Source of the DNA: Pseudactinotalea terrae
GTDB taxonomy: Bacteria > Actinomycetota > Actinomycetes > Actinomycetales > Beutenbergiaceae
NCBI RefSeq assembly: GCF_009733845.1
Contig: NZ_WNXZ01000002.1
Location: forward strand, 558,001-622,000
Length of the DNA stretch: 64,000 bases
Direction of reading: 5' to 3'
The position numbers and the translations under genes were made by a program. Below the pieces are notes generated by a model. That model searched no databases, was not told the origin of the DNA, and saw only the letters and a list, made by a program, of their open reading frames with translations. Of the stretch, positions 26,771 to 34,744 are shown piece after piece. The first letter of the stretch is position 1, and the number at the start of each line of letters is the position of its first letter.

Positions 26771-28087
26771 GTGAAGATCGCTGTCGTGGCGCTGGGCAAG
26801 ATCGGGCTGCCCCTCGCAGTTCAGTTCGCATCCAAGGGTCACCAGGTCGTCGGTGTCGACGTCAACCAGAAGCTCGTGGAGGTGGTCAACGCGGGCCGAG
26901 AGCCGTTCCCGGGTGAGGCGCACCTCCAGGAGAAGATCGCCGAGACGGTGGCCGCGGGCACCCTCCGCGCAACGACCGACTACGGCGACGCCATCCCTGG
27001 CGCCGACGCGATCGTCATCGTGGTACCGCTCTTCGTCAACGACGAGACATGGGAACCGGATTTCGGTTGGATGGACAGCGCGACGCGATCGTTTGCGGAG
27101 CACCTCACGCCGGGCACGCTGATCTCCTACGAGACGACGCTCCCGGTCGGTACCACGCGTACCCGCTGGAAGCCGCTCATCGAGGAGATCTCCGGCCTCG
27201 CGGAAGGCACCGACTTCCACCTGGTGTTCTCCCCCGAGCGCGTGCTCACTGGTCGCGTTTTTGCCGACCTGAGGAAGTACCCGAAGCTGGTCGGGGGCCT
27301 CAGCGATGCCGGGGCTCTGCTCGCGACCAAGTTCTACGAGGCCGTGCTCGACTTCGACGAGCGGCCCGACCTCGAGCGGGGCAACGGGGTCTGGGACCTC
27401 GGAAGCGCCGAGGCCGCCGAGATGGCGAAGCTGGCCGAGACCACTTATCGTGACGTCAACATCGGGCTGGCGAACCAGTTCGGGAAGTTCGCCGCGAGCA
27501 AGGGCATCGACGTCTTCCAGGTCATCGATGCGTCCAACTCGCAGCCCTACAGCCACATCCACCGTCCAGGTGTCGCTGTGGGCGGACACTGCATCCCGGT
27601 GTATCCGCGGCTCTACCTCTGGACCGACCCGGACGCGACGGTCGTGCGCGCGGCACGCGAGGCGAACATGGCGATGCCGGGCTACACCGTCGGCCTGCTT
27701 GAGGGCGCCCTGGGGGGCCTCGCAGGTCGCCGAATCGCGGTGCTGGGCGCTTCCTACCGGGGTCGCGTGAAGGAGACGGCGTTCTCAGGAGTCTTCCCGA
27801 TCGTGGCTACGCTGCGTGACGCTGGTGCCGAGGTCGTTGTCCACGACCCGATGTACACAGCAGAAGAGCTTGGCGCCTACGGATTCGACGCGTACGAGCT
27901 GGGCACGCCGATCGATGGGGCAATCATCCAGGCTGACCACCCGGAGTACTCCGGGCTCGGTGCTGCGATGCTGCCGGGTGTGCAGGTTCTCGTCGACGGC
28001 CGCAACATGACGACGGACGAGGGCTGGGAAGGTGTGAAGCGGATCGTCGTTGGTCAGGGTGAGGGCCGAGCGCTACCCCGGCTTTGA
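26771..28087 (+). CDS. wbpA: UDP-N-acetylglucosamine 6-dehydrogenase (WbpA type, UDP-glucose/GDP-mannose dehydrogenase superfamily)
   Basis: A 438-residue NAD-dependent four-electron dehydrogenase. The GTG at 26771 has AAGGAAGGA seven bases upstream. Features are the N-terminal dinucleotide fold (VVALGKIGLPLAVQFASKGH), conserved K220 in AEMAKLAETTYRDVN, and the catalytic cysteine C274 in VGGHCIPVYP. A C-terminal UDP-binding third domain contains VLGASYRGRVKETAFSG, matching the family's GxxYKxxxxDxR-like region but with VKETAFSG at the sugar-nucleotide side, as in WbpA/WecC-like enzymes. It oxidises UDP-GlcNAc to UDP-GlcNAcA, the first step of the pathway completed by the three preceding genes. 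An 89-nt gap separates it from them, still probably one operon. Confidence 0.88.
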   Translation: MKIAVVALGKIGLPLAVQFASKGHQVVGVDVNQKLVEVVNAGREPFPGEAHLQEKIAETVAAGTLRATTDYGDAIPGADAIVIVVPLFVNDETWEPDFGWMDSATRSFAEHLTPGTLISYETTLPVGTTRTRWKPLIEEISGLAEGTDFHLVFSPERVLTGRVFADLRKYPKLVGGLSDAGALLATKFYEAVLDFDERPDLERGNGVWDLGSAEAAEMAKLAETTYRDVNIGLANQFGKFAASKGIDVFQVIDASNSQPYSHIHRPGVAVGGHCIPVYPRLYLWTDPDATVVRAAREANMAMPGYTVGLLEGALGGLAGRRIAVLGASYRGRVKETAFSGVFPIVATLRDAGAEVVVHDPMYTAEELGAYGFDAYELGTPIDGAIIQADHPEYSGLGAAMLPGVQVLVDGRNMTTDEGWEGVKRIVVGQGEGRALPRL

Positions 28088-28201
28088 GGTAGCGGGGGCG
28101 CCTGCGCCGCGCACGGACCAAGTCGGCTCGGATCGTGCAGGAGAGTGTTCGCCGTCCAGTAGCCTGACGCTCTCGCAGTGAAGCACACCTGGGGAATAAT
28201 T

Positions 28202-29686
28202 GTGGACGACGTGGTTCCTGAACCACCTGAAGATCGAGCCGTGAGCCCCCTCAAGGTCGTCATGGTCGTTCACACTGACATCGTCGCCGACGCGCGGGTC
28301 CGCAAGTCCGCCCAGACGGTCCACAAGCTCGGCTACGACGTGACCCTCATCCATGGACTTCCGCGAGGAGCGACCGAGCGGGTCGAGGGGTGCCTCGACG
28401 GTATCCCTACCATCGGACTTCCGGTCCCCTTCCCGACGACCGCGCTCAAGGCGGAGAGGGAACGCGCTCGCCGGGCGCGCCGCCGAGGATTCCCTGGGTA
28501 TCGTTCCAAGGCCGAAGCCGAGTGGGTGCGGCAGCAGAACGTCATCGCCGGCCTGCGCGCCTCGCGGCACTCACGGCCAGTGCGCGCGATACTCCGTCTG
28601 TACCGCTTCCTGACTGCCTTGCGTCTGCATTACCACGATGGCCGGGAGGCTCGGCTCGAGCGACGCTGGGCCGCGATCGACGACAAGGACCGCCCAGTCC
28701 GACGGCTGGACTGGAACTACGAAGTGCCGGCCTTTTCTGACATCAGCATTGCATTGACTCGGGAGATATGGCGCCACGATCCCACGATCATCCACGCACA
28801 CGATGCCGCAGTTCTGGAGGCCGCTGTCAACGCGACCAACCACCTCCGTGCTCAGGGCGGCCGTCGACGCCTGATCTACGACGCGCACGAGTTCGTGGCC
28901 GGTGCCGTCCGGCCGAATGAGCGGCTGCGACGTGCGTGGCAGCAGATGGAGTCGCATTACATCAAGAGCGTGGACGCGGTGATCACCGTCAGTGAGCCCA
29001 TTGCCGAGGCGCTCCATCGCAACTATCACCTGGCTGTCCGGCCGACCGTCGTCCTGAACGCGCCAGTCGTCACCAATCGCGTCGAGGCGACGTCCGACGT
29101 CCGCCGTGACTGCCAGCTCGGGCCGGAGACACCGTTGATCGTCTATTCCGGTGTGACGGCGCCCAAGCGCGGAGTCGCCACCGTGGTCGACGCTCTCGCG
29201 CAGCTCCCAGGCGTACACCTGGCTCTCATCTGTGTTCCGAGCCCTACAGCTCCCTTCGCCCCGGAGCTCGCGCGTCGTGGCGCAGAGATGGGTGTAGCTG
29301 ATCGGATGCACCTGCTGGAGCCCGTGGAGCCCGAAGCCGTGCTCGACTACCTGCGGACAGCTGACCTCGGCGTCCACCCCATGATCGGTGGGATAAGAAA
29401 TCACGAGATGGCTCTGCCCAACAAGTTGTTCGACTATGTCTTTGCCGGGCTGCCCATTGTCACGAGCGACCTGGCAGAGATGGGAGATTTCGTGCGCCGC
29501 ACCGGCGTCGGAGAGGTCTTTCCCCACGGAGATGTGGATGCCTGCGCGAAGGCTCTAGCCATGGCGTTGACGGCGCTGCCGCAGTATCGGGCACGCATCG
29601 CGCAAGGCAACCTGCAGGAGACGTACTCGTGGGAGAGCCAAGAGGCGAAGCTGGCGTCGTTGTATAGGGTTCTTTCAGAGGGGTGA
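28202..29686 (+). CDS. Glycosyltransferase family 4 (GT-B)
   Basis: A 494-residue GT-B glycosyltransferase. I prefer the GTG at 28202 because CTGGGGA lies seven bases upstream and a TAGCCT -10-like box at 28161-28166 would give a leader of about 33 nt. A GTG at 28178 is possible but has no ribosome-binding site. The N-terminal half shows VVHTDIVADARVRKSAQTVH and LIYDAHEFVAGA; the C-terminal half shows VYSGVTAPKRGVATVVDALA and the HEMALPNKLFDYVFAGLPIV donor loop. A long basic insert (about 85-150) distinguishes it from its paralogues at 5148 and 11183. It follows the nucleotide-sugar operon, so a diacetamido-glucuronate donor is a reasonable but unproven guess. Confidence 0.86.
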   Translation: MDDVVPEPPEDRAVSPLKVVMVVHTDIVADARVRKSAQTVHKLGYDVTLIHGLPRGATERVEGCLDGIPTIGLPVPFPTTALKAERERARRARRRGFPGYRSKAEAEWVRQQNVIAGLRASRHSRPVRAILRLYRFLTALRLHYHDGREARLERRWAAIDDKDRPVRRLDWNYEVPAFSDISIALTREIWRHDPTIIHAHDAAVLEAAVNATNHLRAQGGRRRLIYDAHEFVAGAVRPNERLRRAWQQMESHYIKSVDAVITVSEPIAEALHRNYHLAVRPTVVLNAPVVTNRVEATSDVRRDCQLGPETPLIVYSGVTAPKRGVATVVDALAQLPGVHLALICVPSPTAPFAPELARRGAEMGVADRMHLLEPVEPEAVLDYLRTADLGVHPMIGGIRNHEMALPNKLFDYVFAGLPIVTSDLAEMGDFVRRTGVGEVFPHGDVDACAKALAMALTALPQYRARIAQGNLQETYSWESQEAKLASLYRVLSEG

Positions 29687-29782
29687 GGACCCGCAGTGAG
29701 TGTCAAGTCATGACCGCTCCGTCGGCGGATCGCCCGTCGCGGGCTTGGGGTGGTTTCGCCGACACCGCGCCGAGGTCCTGGC

Positions 29783-29788
29783 TAGGCT
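29783..29788 (+). promoter_or_regulatory. Leaderless-type -10 box TAGGCT
   Basis: TAGGCT is followed by 6 nt and the ATG at 29795. There is no Shine-Dalgarno sequence in front of that start. Confidence 0.55.
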
Positions 29789-29794
29789 GCGAAC

Positions 29795-31075
29795 ATGGTT
29801 GACGACCCGGATGCCGACCATCCGTCCGATGCCGACCATCGGTCGAATCGTGTAGAGCGTCGACGATCTTCGGTTCTTGCCCTCGCGGCCGTAGCGCTGG
29901 TCACCTTGGGTCTCAGCGTCGCGCCAGCGGCTCCCGCGCATGCGGTCACCGAGAGCACGGCCACTGCCCGGATCTACGCCGATACCAATACGCACCGCAG
30001 TAGCAACGGGCGTACGCTCCTGGTGCGCAACGCTCAGCTCGACGCCGTCGCCGCCTCGTGGTCGGATGTGCAATGCAGTCGCGGTGAGATGGGGCACAAC
30101 CCGCGTCTCGCCCAGCAGATCCCACCAGGCTGGTCGGCAGCAGCGGAGAATGTCGCTCGCGGCTACTCCTATGACCGCGTGGTCGCGGCCTGGATCGGTT
30201 CTCCCGGGCACAACGCCAACCTGCTGGGCAACTACACCCATGTGGGCATCGGGTATTGCGAATTGAACGGCGACCGCTACTACACGCAGGTGTTTGCTCG
30301 CTATCCGGGCTCGTTGCCCGGCGATGGCACTGCCAGCGGCTCGTCCGTGCTAGCGATCTCTCCGGACGGCGTGCTCTACCGGTATCCAGGAAACGGTGCG
30401 GGTCTCTTCGGTACTCGGCAGCAGATCGGCGTCGGTTGGGGTGGGATGAGCCTGGTGACAGGCGTCGGTGACATCACGGGTGACGGAAACGGTGACGTCG
30501 TGGCGCGCGACAGCATGGGGCGCCTCGTTCTCTACGCAGGCACGGCGACGGGTGGGTTGGTGCGCGGCGCCGTGATGGGGCCCGGCTGGGGCCAGATGAA
30601 CCTCCTGCTCGGCGTCGGCGACTTCACCGGAGACGGACGGGCCGACCTCCTGGCGAGGGACACGGTCGGCCGTCTGTGGCTGTACGCCGGCCGGGGTAGT
30701 GGTCAGCTTGCAGGAGGAGTGCAGATCGGCGTGGGTTGGGGGGTGATGACGGCTGTGGCAGCGCCGGGAGATGTCAACTCGGACGGTCGGCCGGACGTCG
30801 TCGCACGGGACGCCGGAGGCCGATTGTGGCTGTATCCGGGTCGCGGCAATGGCAGGTTCCAGGGTTCCCAGCAGGTGGGCCACGGTTGGCAGATCTTCGA
30901 TGCCATCGTGGCTCCTGGCGATTTTTCCGGCGACGGCCTGCCAGACCTGCTCGCGCGCACAGCGAGCGGCGCGCTGCTTCTCTATACAAGCACGAGTTCG
31001 GGCAGCTGGCGGTCAGGTCCGCAGGTCGGGAGCGGCTGGACCGGTTTTCGCGTCGTCGGGCCCGGCGCTGACTGA
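29795..31075 (+). CDS. Secreted CAP/SCP (PR-1 like) domain protein with C-terminal FG-GAP array
   Basis: A 426-residue exported protein. A 25-residue acidic then basic N-region precedes the hydrophobic signal core, with cleavage likely after AHA at about residue 50. Residues about 57-170 form a CAP domain: the cavity histidines in GHNP and PGHNANLLG, the AAENVARGY segment and the terminal YYTQVFARY strand are all visible. CAP domains in bacteria are extracellular and often associated with spore or wall layers; their activity is poorly defined. Residues about 185-426 are five FG-GAP-like repeats with DxTGDGxxD, RLWLYxGxG and GxGW motifs. These are nearly the same as the last repeats of the beta-helix protein at 32183-33853, implying recent duplication. 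Confidence 0.9.
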   Translation: MVDDPDADHPSDADHRSNRVERRRSSVLALAAVALVTLGLSVAPAAPAHAVTESTATARIYADTNTHRSSNGRTLLVRNAQLDAVAASWSDVQCSRGEMGHNPRLAQQIPPGWSAAAENVARGYSYDRVVAAWIGSPGHNANLLGNYTHVGIGYCELNGDRYYTQVFARYPGSLPGDGTASGSSVLAISPDGVLYRYPGNGAGLFGTRQQIGVGWGGMSLVTGVGDITGDGNGDVVARDSMGRLVLYAGTATGGLVRGAVMGPGWGQMNLLLGVGDFTGDGRADLLARDTVGRLWLYAGRGSGQLAGGVQIGVGWGVMTAVAAPGDVNSDGRPDVVARDAGGRLWLYPGRGNGRFQGSQQVGHGWQIFDAIVAPGDFSGDGLPDLLARTASGALLLYTSTSSGSWRSGPQVGSGWTGFRVVGPGAD

Positions 31076-31089
31076 CCGTCGATCTACGA

Positions 31090-31791
31090 TCAGAAACTGG
31101 CAGCGGTCATCGCGCTGATCGAGCGGGTTTGACCCATCTGGGTGACCCCGAGCATTCCAAGAACTGCCAGTAGAGCGACGATGGCTCCCGCCATCTCGAG
31201 GAGTTCCTCGAGGCCAGCCATGGCCTGATAGGCGCTGCCACCGGCGGTGACACGCCACACCATGCCTCCGACAGCTTCGACGACGACAACTCCGCTGCCG
31301 TAGAGCACCACTGCCAACCGCAGACCGCGCCGAGTGGTGGTGGGCTGCCGACCCGACCAGATCCAGAGCATCACGGCTCCGGCCAGGGCAATCAGGACGC
31401 CGGGAATCAGCCAGGTGAAGGTGGGAAAGGTGACACCCAGCCAGGTCTGGATCGCATTGCCGAGCCCTCGGAGATGCTCGTGGATCTGGACTGTCTCGTC
31501 GAGACTCATCAACGTGGCGACACCCGCCGTGACCCACCAGCCCACGGCACGGCCGGGACTGAGATAGGCGACGAGCGCTGCTGCGGCACCCACCCAGAGC
31601 AGCAACGCAGCGTTCCAGAACGTCGGCACGTTCCCCTCTCGCGTGACATCGAAGTAGATGTAGAGCAACGCGTCGAGCTTCTCGCCGGGCCGGATGTTGA
31701 ACAGGAGCTGATCCAGCGCGATGAGGAGCAAGGTGACCCCTCCGAGAACGATCCCCATCGACTTCAAGGGCAAGGTCTGTTGCGCGGGCAT
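31090..31791 (-). CDS. Polytopic membrane protein of unknown function
   Basis: A 233-residue protein with about six to seven hydrophobic helices. Noticeable polar motifs lie near helix ends: SLDETVQIHEHLRGLG and MAGLEELLEMAGAIVALL, giving paired acidic/His residues that could bind a metal or form an active site. I have seen similar small membrane proteins annotated only as hypothetical and do not assign a function. The ATG at 31791 is preceded by TACGTT and 7 nt, the leaderless pattern. It lies between the CAP and beta-helix protein genes and converges on the former with a 14-nt gap. Confidence 0.75.
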   Translation of the reverse strand: MPAQQTLPLKSMGIVLGGVTLLLIALDQLLFNIRPGEKLDALLYIYFDVTREGNVPTFWNAALLLWVGAAAALVAYLSPGRAVGWWVTAGVATLMSLDETVQIHEHLRGLGNAIQTWLGVTFPTFTWLIPGVLIALAGAVMLWIWSGRQPTTTRRGLRLAVVLYGSGVVVVEAVGGMVWRVTAGGSAYQAMAGLEELLEMAGAIVALLAVLGMLGVTQMGQTRSISAMTAASF

Positions 31792-32182
31792 GGTGCCGAA
31801 CGTAGTTGTCCAGCGTGAGAACGAGGTGAGAACAGGAAGGAAACGGCGTGTCGTCGATCTCAGATGCGGTGATTGCGCCCGGTACCGGGCCGCCGATGTC
31901 GTGACCTGGAGAGCCCGTCGTGAGCGACGGCATGCGGCTGCTGTTATCGTTTCGTTGCCTCACGGCGCGGCCCGAACACATCTGACAGATGCTGGGAGAG
32001 CATGTGCTGTGACGGTCGGAGGTGCCGACTCCCATGAGTCGGCAGCTCTGGGTCGGGGGGCGGCTCGCGCCGCACGACCGCAAGGCCTGGGCGAGTCCGC
32101 TTGTTCTGGCTTGGGCAGTCGGTGAGTAGCCGGATTGAAGGCCAACGTTGGCACATCCCACCAAGGTCCAAGGAGATCAGAC
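31792..32182. other. 391-nt intergenic region with several strong inverted repeats
   Basis: No plausible gene is seen. On the plus strand it holds the perfect palindrome CCCGGTACCGGG (31878-31889) and CCGTCG-TGAG-CGACGG (31915-31930). It also holds GCCGACTC-CCAT-GAGTCGGC (32024-32043) and a nested hairpin GGTCG...GCGGC-TCGC-GCCGC...CGACC (32051-32079). The left end carries the leaderless -10 of the membrane-protein gene. The rest is probably the promoter and a structured leader of the beta-helix gene. Confidence 0.5.
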
Positions 32183-33853
32183 GTGCTCCACTCTGCCCAC
32201 GATCAGCGACGCGAGGGCGAGCCTCAGCTGCGCTCGCGTTCCCGCGCCCGACACACGATCTCCATCCTCGTCGCGACGATCGCGCTCCTGCTGTCTGCAG
32301 CGATCGTCGCGCCCGAACCAGCGAGCGCTGCGCCCATGACTCCGCCCGGGTTCCCCAACGCGAGCAACACCGGCGTACCAGCAGGCGTGACGCTACGCAC
32401 GTCGGGCAGTCTGGTGATCACCCGCGACGGGACGGTCGTGAGCGGTCTCCGCGTCAACGGCACGATCACGGTCAGGGCCGACAACGTGACCATCCGCAAC
32501 ACTTTGGTCCAGGGCGGTGGGAACGGTTACCCCATCCGGATCGCCGGTGATGCGGCCAACACCTTGATCGAACACGTCGAGATCGACAACGAGCGCAGCA
32601 CCGGCATCGGGATCCTCGTCGGCGGCGGCCCCGGTACCGTCATCCGCTACGCCGACATCCACTCCGCGGAGGACGGGATCCGCATCGAGGCCGACAACGT
32701 CAGGGTCGAACGGTCGTACATCCACGACCTGACGCGTCAGTCCGGAGGTCATCACGACTGCATCCAGATCCGCTCGGGCGACAACGTCATGCTGCGAGAC
32801 AACAACCTGCAGGCCTTCGTCGCATCGACCGATGATCCGATGAACGCTGCCCTCCAGATCGGATCCCTCCTGGGCAGAGACCGCATCTCCAATCTGCTCG
32901 TGAGCGGCAACCTGATGAACGGCGGCAACTTCACCATCAACGGTGGGGGTCGCAACGAGGTCGACAGCGCCCGGTATGCCGGCAACATGTTCGGCCGTGA
33001 CTTCCGGTATGGCGTTGCCGGGAATCTCGACAACAGCGTCTGGACATCCACCAACGTCTGGTACGACAGCAAGAGACCGGCAGGACCTCGTGCCGACACC
33101 GGGCCCGGTGCCGATGACCCGGGAGTGCTTGCTATCAGGCCGAACGCCAATCTCGTGAGGTACCCCGGCACCGGGACGGGCGGCTTCGGCCCATCCCGGG
33201 TGGTCGGGTGGGGGTGGTCATCGATGAGTCTGGTCACCGGCGTCGGGTATCTGACCAACGACACCTACCGTGATGTAGTCGCGCGTGACACGAGTGGTCG
33301 CCTGCGGATCTACACCGGCACGGCCTCCGGCGGGTACACGGGGCCGATCGTGCTCGGACCAGGGTGGGGGCGGATAGATCTCTTGGTCGGAGCCGGCGAC
33401 ATGTCGGGTGACGGTCGACCCGATCTCCTCGCCCGTGACGATGACGGTCGACTGTGGCTCTACGCGGGAACCTCCAATGGGCGGATCGCCGGTGGCGTGC
33501 AGATCGGTCACGGCTGGTCCGGCATGACCGCGATCCTCGGGACCGGTGACGTCACGTCGGACGGGCGCCCGGACATCGTCGCGCGAGACAGTCAGGGGAG
33601 GCTCTGGTTGTACCCCGGGCGCGGTGGTGGCAGCCTCGGTGCTCGCCAGCAGGTTGGTCATGGGTGGCAGGTCTTCAGCAGCATCGTTGCGCCAGGGGAC
33701 TTCTCCGGTGATGGTCGACCGGACCTCTTGGCGAGGACCAGCAGCGGGGATCTCATGCTCTACACGAGCACGGCATCCGGTAGCTGGCGCTCGGGCGGCC
33801 AGGTCGGGCACGGCTGGAACGGGCTCCGGATACTCGGGGCTGGCGCGGCGTAG
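32183..33853 (+). CDS. Secreted right-handed parallel beta-helix protein with C-terminal FG-GAP array
   Basis: A 556-residue exported protein. The GTG at 32183 has AAGGAG seven bases upstream and is followed by a basic N-region and hydrophobic core (TISILVATIALLLSAA), with cleavage near PASA at about residue 50. Residues about 66-300 show short repeating coils with NxVTIRNT, NTLIEHVEIDN, NVRVERSYIHD and NVMLRDNNLQ, the pattern of pectate-lyase-like right-handed beta-helices that bind or cleave polysaccharide. A GGHHDCIQIRSG segment could be catalytic. Residues about 325-556 are five FG-GAP-like repeats closely related to those of the CAP protein. A role on the local surface glycan is an inference from fold and location. 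Confidence 0.88.
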   Translation: MLHSAHDQRREGEPQLRSRSRARHTISILVATIALLLSAAIVAPEPASAAPMTPPGFPNASNTGVPAGVTLRTSGSLVITRDGTVVSGLRVNGTITVRADNVTIRNTLVQGGGNGYPIRIAGDAANTLIEHVEIDNERSTGIGILVGGGPGTVIRYADIHSAEDGIRIEADNVRVERSYIHDLTRQSGGHHDCIQIRSGDNVMLRDNNLQAFVASTDDPMNAALQIGSLLGRDRISNLLVSGNLMNGGNFTINGGGRNEVDSARYAGNMFGRDFRYGVAGNLDNSVWTSTNVWYDSKRPAGPRADTGPGADDPGVLAIRPNANLVRYPGTGTGGFGPSRVVGWGWSSMSLVTGVGYLTNDTYRDVVARDTSGRLRIYTGTASGGYTGPIVLGPGWGRIDLLVGAGDMSGDGRPDLLARDDDGRLWLYAGTSNGRIAGGVQIGHGWSGMTAILGTGDVTSDGRPDIVARDSQGRLWLYPGRGGGSLGARQQVGHGWQVFSSIVAPGDFSGDGRPDLLARTSSGDLMLYTSTASGSWRSGGQVGHGWNGLRILGAGAA

Positions 33854-33933
33854 TCGCGCACTCGCGTGGACAGACGGCCACCATCCAGGGCCCCGCTAGA
33901 GGTCACCAATCGATGGCCGCCGCGCGGTGGGTC

Positions 33934-34716
33934 TCAGACCCTTCGGTTCCTGAACGACCGCACCGTCGACGTGGTGAGCGCGAGCGCCGACCGGGGCAGC
34001 GACAGCCCCTCGACCTCCCGATACAGCTGCCAGTTGTACGTCACGAGCGAGAGCTTGTCGCCCGAGACCGATCCTGCGCCCGCCTCGCGGTAGAGCGCGA
34101 GCGGCTCCTGGATGCCGTGTGCGACATGGCCGTCGCGCAGGATCGACAGCCACAGCGCGTAATCCTGCCGTTTGCGGAGCTCGGGCATGAGGCGCGTGCC
34201 CAGGGCGTCGCGGTCGTACATCGCCGTCAGGCACCCGATGAAGTTCGCGTCGAGCATCCGCCGGTACGTGAGGTGGTCGCGAGTGTGGATGATCCGTTCG
34301 TTCGGTTGGAAGTCCTTGGCCTCGTCTGCGAAATCTGCGGCGACCTTGTAGTAGGCGCTGTAGCTCAGCACCGCGCTGGTATCGCGTGCGAACTGCAGCT
34401 GTCGCTCCAGCTTCTCGGGGAGCCAGAGGTCGTCGCTGTCGAGGAAGGCCACCCAGGATCCGCTCGCACGCGCGATCGCCTTGTTCCTGGCTACCGCTGG
34501 ACCGCCGGCGCTCTCCGAGCGCTGCGGCTTGATCCGATCGTCCTGCGCCGCGAACGCGCTCAGCCGCTCCCACGAGGAGTCCGCGGACCCGTCGTCGGTG
34601 ATCAGCAGCTCCCAGTCCTGGTGGCCCTGCGCGAGGACGGACCGCACGGCTTGACCCACGGTGCCAGCGCTGTTGTGGACGGGCATGATGATCGATACCA
34701 GTCCGCCGTCCGCCAC
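33934..34716 (-). CDS. Glycosyltransferase family 2 (GT-A)
   Basis: A 260-residue GT-A glycosyltransferase, the only inverting family-2 type in the cluster. SIIMPVHNSAGTVGQAVRSV opens the fold, TDDGSADSSWE is the nucleotide-binding Asp motif, and AFLDSDDLWLPEKLERQLQF contains the metal-binding DxD (DSD). The likely catalytic-base region is near RKRQDYALWLSIL, where family-2 enzymes carry an (E/Q)DY(E/A) motif; here it reads QDYALW. The GTG start at 34716 is preceded by TATGCT and 6 nt, suggesting a leaderless mRNA. The gene follows the acyltransferase gene with a 28-nt gap. Sugar specificity is unknown. Confidence 0.88.
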   Translation of the reverse strand: MADGGLVSIIMPVHNSAGTVGQAVRSVLAQGHQDWELLITDDGSADSSWERLSAFAAQDDRIKPQRSESAGGPAVARNKAIARASGSWVAFLDSDDLWLPEKLERQLQFARDTSAVLSYSAYYKVAADFADEAKDFQPNERIIHTRDHLTYRRMLDANFIGCLTAMYDRDALGTRLMPELRKRQDYALWLSILRDGHVAHGIQEPLALYREAGAGSVSGDKLSLVTYNWQLYREVEGLSLPRSALALTTSTVRSFRNRRV

Positions 34717-34722
34717 CGAGCC

Positions 34723-34728
34723 AGCATA
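34723..34728 (-). promoter_or_regulatory. Leaderless-type -10 box TATGCT
   Basis: TATGCT is followed by 6 nt and the GTG at 34716, within the short gap behind the acyltransferase gene. The family-2 glycosyltransferase may therefore have its own promoter. Confidence 0.5.
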
Positions 34729-34744
34729 AGTGAGTTCACGCCTC

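Noticed and set aside
31721-32125. 134-residue plus-strand frame in the intergenic region
   Set aside because: It begins inside the membrane-protein gene on the opposite strand, has no ribosome-binding site, and no recognisable composition.
31792-32182. c-di-AMP or other known riboswitch upstream of secreted proteins
   Set aside because: I could not match the conserved cores of any known class. Hairpins alone are not evidence for a named riboswitch.
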